Source of the DNA: Bovifimicola sp964595785
GTDB taxonomy: Bacteria > Bacillota > Clostridia > Lachnospirales > Lachnospiraceae
Direction of reading: 5' to 3'
DNA: 11,340 nt
Assembly (NCBI GenBank): GCA_964595785.1
Contig: CAZQRO010000066.1
Span: 1-11,340 of the forward strand
The notes beneath the pieces are model-generated. The model worked only from the letters and a program-made list of their open reading frames with translations. It did no database searches and was not told where the DNA came from. Each line of letters opens with the position of its first letter. The first letter of the stretch is position 1. Shown piece after piece: positions 6,996 through 11,340 of the stretch. The position numbers and the translations under genes are program-made.

Positions 6996-7071
6996 ACAAA
7001 TCAGTAATATATTCGACAATGATAATACAAATATATTTTGAATATTTTTTAATAGATATTAAAAAAAAATA

Positions 7072-7100
7072 TTGACATATATGTTATATGGTGGTATGGT
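7072..7100 (+). promoter_or_regulatory. Promoter and likely operator of the GntR-ABC operon
   Basis: TTGACA at 7072-7077 and TATGGT at 7095-7100 are 17 bases apart. The palindrome ACATATATGT (7075-7084) overlaps the -35 and the spacer, a typical place for a repressor site. YtrA-type regulators usually control their own operon, so binding by the first gene product is a reasonable inference. The start of transcription would be near 7107, downstream of the in-frame ATG at 7088. Confidence 0.7.
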
Positions 7101-7163
7101 TAGATACACAAGTAATTAACCAACAAAGTTACTGTAAGATATATCTTTATAGATGTGTCAGTC

Positions 7164-7170
7164 AGGAGGT
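7164..7170 (+). promoter_or_regulatory. Ribosome binding site fixing the GntR start
   Basis: AGGAGGT lies four bases before ATG 7175. It decides the start: the longer in-frame ATG at 7088 overlaps the promoter and has no such site. Confidence 0.85.
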
Positions 7171-7174
7171 AGTA

Positions 7175-7549
7175 ATGAATGAAATATTAACTCAGGAGAA
7201 GTCAATATATATCCAGATTGCAGATATGATTGAGCAGGATATATTAAGAGACATTCTTTTAGAAGAGGAAAAGGCACCAAGCACAAATGAGCTTGCAAAA
7301 TTATATGCAATTAATCCTGCAACGGCTGCTAAAGGAATTAATATTTTAGTAGACAGAGAAATTTTGTATAAAAAGCGTGGAATAGGAATGTTTGTTGCTG
7401 AAGGAGCAAAGGGGAAGATTATGGCTAAGAGAAAAGAAGAATTCTATGATAATTATATTAAAAAGCTTCTTATTGAAGCAGCAAGTATCGGAATCAGCAA
7501 GGAAGAACTTATTAAGATGATTAGTAAAATCGATGAGAAGGAGGCATAG
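7175..7549 (+). CDS. GntR-family regulator, YtrA subfamily
   Basis: A 124-aa winged-helix repressor starting at ATG 7175. Residues 1-75 are the GntR-type DNA-binding domain: SIYIQIADMIEQDIL, then APSTNELAKLYAINPATAAKGINIL (recognition helix region) and the wing KKRGIGMFVAEGA. The short helical tail (about residues 80-124) is the dimerisation part characteristic of the YtrA subfamily, which lacks the large effector domain of other GntR proteins. The stop is two bases before the ATG of the ABC ATPase, so the two are co-transcribed and probably translationally coupled. In Bacillus the YtrA regulator represses an ABC operon induced by cell-envelope antibiotics; the inducer here is not shown. The palindrome in the operon promoter is a likely target. 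Confidence 0.9.
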   Translation: MNEILTQEKSIYIQIADMIEQDILRDILLEEEKAPSTNELAKLYAINPATAAKGINILVDREILYKKRGIGMFVAEGAKGKIMAKRKEEFYDNYIKKLLIEAASIGISKEELIKMISKIDEKEA

Positions 7550-7551
7550 TT

Positions 7552-8427
7552 ATGAGTGATTTATTATCGTGCAGAGGAATAACTAAGAAATTTCAGAAAA
7601 AAGAGGCATTAAAAGGTATAGATTTGGACATAGAAAAAGGTAAGATATATGGTTTAGTAGGCAGAAACGGTGCAGGAAAGACAACACTTTTAGCGGTGAT
7701 GACAGCGCAGAGTAAGGCAACAAGCGGAACAGTAACACTAAATGGTGAAAAACTATGGGAAAATCAGAAAGCCATGAACAAACTTTGTTTTTCAAGAGAG
7801 CTTAATCCGGTATCGGGAATGGGTAATAATAACATTAAGGTTAAAGAATATCTTAAAATTGCATCTACATATTATCCTGACTGGGATAAAGATATGGCAA
7901 ACAGGCTTGTTAAGGATTTTGAATTAGATATTAAGAAAACAATTTGTAAATTATCAAAAGGTATGATGTCAATGGTAACCATAATTGTTGCAATGGCAAG
8001 CAAAGCAGAATTTACTTTTTTAGATGAACCGGTTGCCGGACTTGATGTAGTGGCAAGGGAACAGTTTTACAGATTACTTCTTGATGAATACGATAAATCA
8101 GGCAGAACATTTATAATATCAACACATATTATTGAAGAGGCGGCTGATATTTTTGAAGAAGTCATTGTTATGAGAGATGGTCAGATTATATTAAAAGAAA
8201 ATACAGTGGAATTGCTTGACCGTGCTTATCATATCAGTGGTAAAACGGAAAATGTTGATGAAATGATAAAAGGAATGGAAGTTCATCATGTTGAAAATAT
8301 GGGAAGAAGTAAAGGTGCAACAATATTACTTAAAACGGGAGAAAGATTACAGTCTAATTCTGATGTAAGTGTTCAGTCTATAAGTTTACAGAATTTATTT
8401 GTAGCTCTTTGCGGCAAGGAGGGATAA
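7552..8427 (+). CDS. ABC transporter ATP-binding protein (YtrB-like)
   Basis: A 291-aa cytoplasmic ATPase with GAAGGAGG upstream of ATG 7552. Walker A is GRNGAGKT (37-44), the signature LSKGM (134-138), Walker B FTFLDEP (154-160, catalytic E159), the D-loop AGLD (162-165) and the switch His H192 in STHIIEEA. The Q-loop region reads CFSRELNP rather than containing a clear Gln, a variation I associate with GntR-linked ABC ATPases. Residues 225-291 are a C-terminal extension typical of exporter-type ATPases. It should power the membrane proteins encoded directly downstream. The next gene's ATG follows after two bases and its ribosome binding site lies in the end of this gene. The substrate is unknown; export or detachment of an envelope-active compound fits the family. 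Confidence 0.92.
   Translation: MSDLLSCRGITKKFQKKEALKGIDLDIEKGKIYGLVGRNGAGKTTLLAVMTAQSKATSGTVTLNGEKLWENQKAMNKLCFSRELNPVSGMGNNNIKVKEYLKIASTYYPDWDKDMANRLVKDFELDIKKTICKLSKGMMSMVTIIVAMASKAEFTFLDEPVAGLDVVAREQFYRLLLDEYDKSGRTFIISTHIIEEAADIFEEVIVMRDGQIILKENTVELLDRAYHISGKTENVDEMIKGMEVHHVENMGRSKGATILLKTGERLQSNSDVSVQSISLQNLFVALCGKEG
8416..8423 (+). promoter_or_regulatory. Ribosome binding site fixing the first permease start
   Basis: AAGGAGGG ends six bases before ATG 8430. An in-frame TTG at 8409 lies upstream of it and so is not the start. Confidence 0.8.
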
Positions 8428-8429
8428 TC

Positions 8430-9059
8430 ATGGGTGAATCAGTTAAAACAAATGTTAAAGGAATGTCGAGAATTGCGTTTAAAGTATTCTGTATGGGCAT
8501 GATATGCGCGGCAATTATTCTGATATTTGGTATACTTGGCGGAAACGGATTAGAAGAGATTAAGTATGAGTTAAATTTTGTAACAGGATATGTTAACATG
8601 TTTATTATCCTTGTGTTTGGAGTTACATTATCTACATATTACATAAAGGTGGTTTTGTCATTTGGAAGTACGCGTAAGGGATATTTTATAGGAAAGAATA
8701 TCTGCAATATTATACTAATTGCTGTAGCAATTATACTTGACATTCTGGCATATGCAGTTTCAGATAGTTTGAAGATGAAAACCATAGTACTTCTTTTTGC
8801 AATGATGTTCTTCCTCACAGGAGCGGGGAACCTTATTGGAATAGTGATTACTAAATATGGGATGAAGGGATATATTGCATTTGTCATTATTTGTGGTGTG
8901 ATAGGAGGAGCAGTAGGAGGTTCATATTCATCAGGCTGGCTTAAAAAGGTTCTAAATGTATCATATATTGATTTAATTGCTTTAGCAGGCGGTATTGCGG
9001 TCTATATAGTTATGGGAATTGTAGAATATAAAATGATAGACAAATATGAAATAAAATAG
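8430..9059 (+). CDS. ABC transporter membrane protein 1
   Basis: A 209-aa integral membrane protein with about six hydrophobic helices (near residues 16-37, 51-70, 88-106, 115-138, 147-165 and 178-200). The cytoplasmic loop SFGSTRKGYFIGKN (about 79-92) matches the (S/G)xG-x-TRK-x-x-F element common in the permeases of YtrC/YtrF-like and related small ABC exporters, and probably contacts the ATPase. ATG 8430 is chosen because AAGGAGGG is six bases upstream. The gene follows the ATPase by two bases and is part of the same operon. It probably forms a heterodimeric channel with the next gene's product. The transported compound cannot be read from the sequence. Confidence 0.82.
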   Translation: MGESVKTNVKGMSRIAFKVFCMGMICAAIILIFGILGGNGLEEIKYELNFVTGYVNMFIILVFGVTLSTYYIKVVLSFGSTRKGYFIGKNICNIILIAVAIILDILAYAVSDSLKMKTIVLLFAMMFFLTGAGNLIGIVITKYGMKGYIAFVIICGVIGGAVGGSYSSGWLKKVLNVSYIDLIALAGGIAVYIVMGIVEYKMIDKYEIK

Positions 9060-9094
9060 TGGTTTATGATTTGTCCACAGAAGTGAGGTAGAAT

Positions 9095-9775
9095 ATGATA
9101 TGTAAATTATTTAAAACAAAAATAAGTGAATGGTTGTTATTTGCAGTATTAATTTTAATAGGATTAGTAATTGGAATTGTGGCACAAGCAGCAGAGGGTG
9201 GAGATAACAGTTATTATCAGTTTTCTACAATATTTGTATTAGGATTGCCTATTGGAATGAATGTATTCTTTGCACCTGCAAGTATTAATAATGATTTCAA
9301 TCTTGCACTCGGAATGGGAAGAACTAGAAAATCATTTTTTGTTTCAGAAGTTTTAATGGAGATATTTAAGTATTCCATAATATTTTTTGCAGGATTTATT
9401 TCTTATATAATACAGAAAAATATATTTTCGGATTTACAAGAAAAAACAGGTCTTACACATTTCTTCAGATGGGACATAATTATTATAGCTGTTCTTGGCG
9501 GAACTGCTGTAAGTATATTATTCTCAATGCTCACGGTCAAATATGAGAAAAAGATAATATGGGTAATATATATGCTTTTATGTCTTCTTCCGGGAAGGAT
9601 TGAAGAAGCAATGCAGAAAAACGATAATTTGTTACTTGCTAAATTTGGACATTGGATTATAAAAATATTAGATAATATTGATAAAACAAAGTGTATGATG
9701 GCAGGCGGTGTAGTAATTGTAATATTTTTAGCAGTTTCTCTGTTTATTACATTAAATCAAGATATAAAATCCTGA
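9095..9775 (+). CDS. ABC transporter membrane protein 2
   Basis: A 226-aa membrane protein with about six hydrophobic segments (near residues 12-32, 44-62, 88-108, 127-147, 152-168 and 202-220). It carries the loop LGMGRTRKSFFVSE (about 72-85), which parallels SFGSTRKGYFIG in the preceding permease, so the two are probably distant paralogues forming one pore. GAGGTA precedes ATG 9095 after a 35-base gap. It is the last gene of the operon: the next gene has its own promoter, although I see no clear hairpin terminator between them. The stop is TGA. Function as an exporter subunit follows from context and the shared loop; the substrate is unknown. Confidence 0.82.
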   Translation: MICKLFKTKISEWLLFAVLILIGLVIGIVAQAAEGGDNSYYQFSTIFVLGLPIGMNVFFAPASINNDFNLALGMGRTRKSFFVSEVLMEIFKYSIIFFAGFISYIIQKNIFSDLQEKTGLTHFFRWDIIIIAVLGGTAVSILFSMLTVKYEKKIIWVIYMLLCLLPGRIEEAMQKNDNLLLAKFGHWIIKILDNIDKTKCMMAGGVVIVIFLAVSLFITLNQDIKS

Positions 9776-9785
9776 AAATTGTCAT

Positions 9786-9811
9786 AATGTGGAAAAATAA
9801 TGTGGAAAAAT
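9786..9811 (+). repeat. Two perfect 13-base tandem repeats upstream of the hydrolase promoter
   Basis: AATGTGGAAAAAT occurs at 9786-9798 and again, without a gap, at 9799-9811. The second copy ends 13 bases before the -35 at 9825. This is where an activator would sit, but the repeat could also be simple duplication. Confidence 0.6.
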
Positions 9812-9824
9812 GCAGTTAATAAAG

Positions 9825-9852
9825 TTGACATATGTGTATTTTATGATATAAT
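9825..9852 (+). promoter_or_regulatory. Sigma-A promoter of the NlpC/P60 hydrolase gene
   Basis: TTGACA at 9825-9830 and a perfect TATAAT at 9847-9852 are 16 bases apart. The first 13 bases, TTGACATATGTGT, differ at one position from those of the promoter at 7072. Transcription should start near 9859, leaving a leader of about 60 nt. Confidence 0.85.
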
Positions 9853-9857
9853 AAGTT

Positions 9858-9885
9858 CGTAACAAATGTAACAATTTCGTAACAA
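9858..9885 (+). promoter_or_regulatory. WalR-box-like repeats in the hydrolase leader
   Basis: Three (C/T)GTAAC hexamers occur just after the -10: CGTAAC near 9858, TGTAAC near 9867 and CGTAAC near 9878. The last two are separated by five bases (AATTT), the spacing of the WalR consensus TGTWAH-N5-TGTWAH, with one mismatch. WalRK controls peptidoglycan hydrolases in Firmicutes. A site overlapping the transcription start would favour repression. Binding is inferred from pattern and target type only. Confidence 0.45.
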
Positions 9886-9920
9886 TTATACGCCAATGGT
9901 TTATCCGGAAAGGTATACAC

Positions 9921-11183
9921 GTGAAGAAAGAAAATATCATAAAATACAAAAAACATATTCTTGGAGTTACAGGAATGGTTTTAGCAGGTACAATGATAGT
10001 AGCTGTAAGTTCTCAGGCAAATGCAGATAGTAAGAATGATGTAAAGCGTGAAAAATCTTCTGTTGAAGCAGTCATTCCGTCAGCAGGAATTGCTAAACTG
10101 CTTGTTAATAATCAGAAAGATACTAATATAAAAGAACAGAATAATGATGCAGAACTAGTAGGTGGAATTGCCACGATATTAAATGATTATTATGCAGCAT
10201 CAGTGAATGAAGAAAAGAAATTAAGTGTTAAGGCCGTTGATACGGTTCTTAAAATGTTACCTGAAGAAAAGCAGGAGAATACGCAGACAGCACAAGATGT
10301 ACAGAATACCGGTGAGGCAAGTGAAACAAGGCAGATTACATCTGTTGTAGATGGGTATACCGTTCTTGGTGTGGCAAATGTGACTAATTATCTGAATGTC
10401 AGGGAAACACCGGATTTGGAAGGTAAGATACTTGGTAAACTTCCGATGAATGCAGGATGTGAGATATTAGAAAGCCTTGACGGATGGTATAAAGTGTCAT
10501 CAGGTAATGTGGAAGGCTATGTTAGTTCGGAATTTCTCCTTACCGGAGAGGAAGCTAATACAAGAGCAAGAGAAACTATATCTACAGTCGCAAGAGTTAA
10601 TGCGGACATGCTTATGGTCAGAGAAGAGCCTAACACAGACTGCACTATTATCACAAGAGTTGCAGAAGGTGAAGAACTAGAAGCAGTAGAACAACTTGAT
10701 GGCTGGGTTAAGGTAAACATTGATAATAACATAGGATATGTAAGTGCTGATTATGTAACGGTATACCAGAGTCTTCCTAAGGGTGTAACACTTAAGGAGT
10801 TATCATATGATGATGGTGTATCTTCTACAGCAGTTGATTTGATAGAATATGCAAAACAATTTTTAGGTAATCCATATGTATATGGAGGAACAAGTCTTAC
10901 CAACGGAACAGACTGTTCGGGATTTACTATGAGAATTTTTGCACAATATGGATATTCTTTAAGCAGAACTTCAAGGGAACAGGCTAACAATGGTACAAGA
11001 GTTTCATTATCGGATATTCAGCCGGGAGATTTACTGTTTTACAGTCATGGAGGAACAATCGGACATGTGGCAATCTATATAGGCAATGGACAGATTATCC
11101 ATGCAAGTACAGAAAAGACCGGAATTATCATAGGAAATGCTTATTATACAACACCTGTTAGTGCGACACGAATTATTAATTAA
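9921..11183 (+). CDS. Secreted SH3b-NlpC/P60 peptidoglycan hydrolase
   Basis: 420 aa, starting at GTG 9921 with GGAAAGG about 8 bases upstream. Residues 1-35 are a Sec signal peptide (KKxx...KYKKH, hydrophobic GVTGMVLAGTMIVAV, cleavage likely after A-N-A at 33-35). A linker of about 110 residues, rich in E, Q, N and T, follows. SH3b domain 1 covers about 147-208 (YLNVRETPDLEGKI ... GYVSSEFL) and SH3b domain 2 about 221-282 (LMVREEPNTDCTII ... GYVSADYVTV). Residues 303-420 form the NlpC/P60 catalytic domain: Cys332 in TDCSGF, His382 in IGHVAIYIG and His394 in IIHAST complete the triad. The enzyme most likely cuts D-glutamyl-diamino acid stem-peptide bonds outside the cell, with the SH3b domains binding the wall. 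It has its own promoter downstream of the ABC operon. The assignment is firm; the exact bond and role (elongation, separation or spore germination) are not. Confidence 0.93.
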   Translation: MKKENIIKYKKHILGVTGMVLAGTMIVAVSSQANADSKNDVKREKSSVEAVIPSAGIAKLLVNNQKDTNIKEQNNDAELVGGIATILNDYYAASVNEEKKLSVKAVDTVLKMLPEEKQENTQTAQDVQNTGEASETRQITSVVDGYTVLGVANVTNYLNVRETPDLEGKILGKLPMNAGCEILESLDGWYKVSSGNVEGYVSSEFLLTGEEANTRARETISTVARVNADMLMVREEPNTDCTIITRVAEGEELEAVEQLDGWVKVNIDNNIGYVSADYVTVYQSLPKGVTLKELSYDDGVSSTAVDLIEYAKQFLGNPYVYGGTSLTNGTDCSGFTMRIFAQYGYSLSRTSREQANNGTRVSLSDIQPGDLLFYSHGGTIGHVAIYIGNGQIIHASTEKTGIIIGNAYYTTPVSATRIIN

Positions 11184-11257
11184 TATATTAAGAAGATGCC
11201 AGAGTTGAATATAAATAAATTTATACTATTTGCCCCTAACATCATTAAGGATAGACA

Positions 11258-11288
11258 GATTTGCAGCCGCTTATAGTGGCTGTAAATT
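11258..11288. repeat. Stable hairpin in the 3' flank of the hydrolase gene
   Basis: TTTGCAGCCGC (11260-11270) pairs with 11276-11286 over 11 bp, including two G-T wobbles, around the loop TTATA; an A-T and a G-T pair can extend it. No T-run follows, so it is not a standard intrinsic terminator. It lies 75 bases after the stop codon and may instead belong to the leader of a gene beyond the window. The rest of 11184-11340 shows no gene. Confidence 0.5.
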
Positions 11289-11340
11289 ACTTGAGTTTCC
11301 GCAAATTGTAATTAAAAAATGAATATATCTTTCCAAAGTG

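Noticed and set aside
7088..7174. 29-residue N-terminal extension of the GntR regulator
   Set aside because: The ATG at 7088 precedes the -10 of the promoter, so it would not be transcribed. AGGAGGT directly before ATG 7175 fixes the start.
9858..9885. CRISPR-like repeats
   Set aside because: The units are 6 bases with spacers of 3 to 5 bases, far from CRISPR dimensions, and no cas gene is present.
9840..9920. c-di-AMP (ydaO-type) riboswitch in the hydrolase leader
   Set aside because: The leader is only about 60 nt and lacks the conserved multi-helix core and a terminator. The short repeats fit protein binding better.
10477..10990. Short open frames on both strands within the hydrolase gene
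   Set aside because: They are shadows of the well-supported SH3b-NlpC/P60 frame, without ribosome binding sites or family matches.

Overview
The window looks like the chromosome of a low-GC, Gram-positive anaerobe of the Clostridia, most likely Lachnospiraceae. This is inferred from AT-rich intergenic DNA, strong AGGAGG-type ribosome binding sites, sigma-A promoters (TTGACA / TATAAT), intrinsic terminators with U-tracts and the protein families present. All genes I can support lie on the + strand. No tRNA, rRNA, CRISPR array or complete insertion sequence is visible.

Layout. (a) 1-1101: a short leader region with a good promoter and a terminator-like hairpin directly in front of a 250-aa protein of unknown function with an N-terminal SH3/Tudor-like motif. 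(b) 1205-5601: a zone of gene decay. It holds a doubly deleted DUF2935 (ferritin-like) gene, then a very large six-cupredoxin multicopper oxidase of the MnxG type broken by one in-frame TGA and one frameshifting deletion, then a roughly 40-codon scrap of a UvrA-family ATPase, then an intact GyrI-like effector-binding domain without a DNA-binding domain. (c) 5750-6995: a DEDDh (DnaQ-like) exonuclease with an unrecognised C-terminal half, with its own promoter and a textbook terminator. (d) 7072-9775: a four-gene operon of a YtrA-type GntR regulator, an ABC ATPase and two six-helix membrane proteins, resembling the Bacillus ytr envelope-stress operons. (e) 9825-11183: a secreted NlpC/P60 peptidoglycan hydrolase with two SH3b domains, with its own promoter followed by WalR-box-like repeats.

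How they fit together. The clearest working unit is the GntR-ABC operon plus the neighbouring cell-wall hydrolase. The two promoters share a TTGACATAT(A/G)TGT element, so a common regulator is possible but unproven. The oxidase and the DUF2935 gene look like a former metal/redox cassette that this strain is losing. Both are damaged, and the oxidase stretch looks richer in G+C by eye than its flanks, which would fit past horizontal acquisition. The most novel-looking material is the large MnxG-type oxidase in an apparent anaerobe, the terminator squeezed between promoter and start codon of the first gene, and the two proteins whose C-terminal regions I cannot assign.
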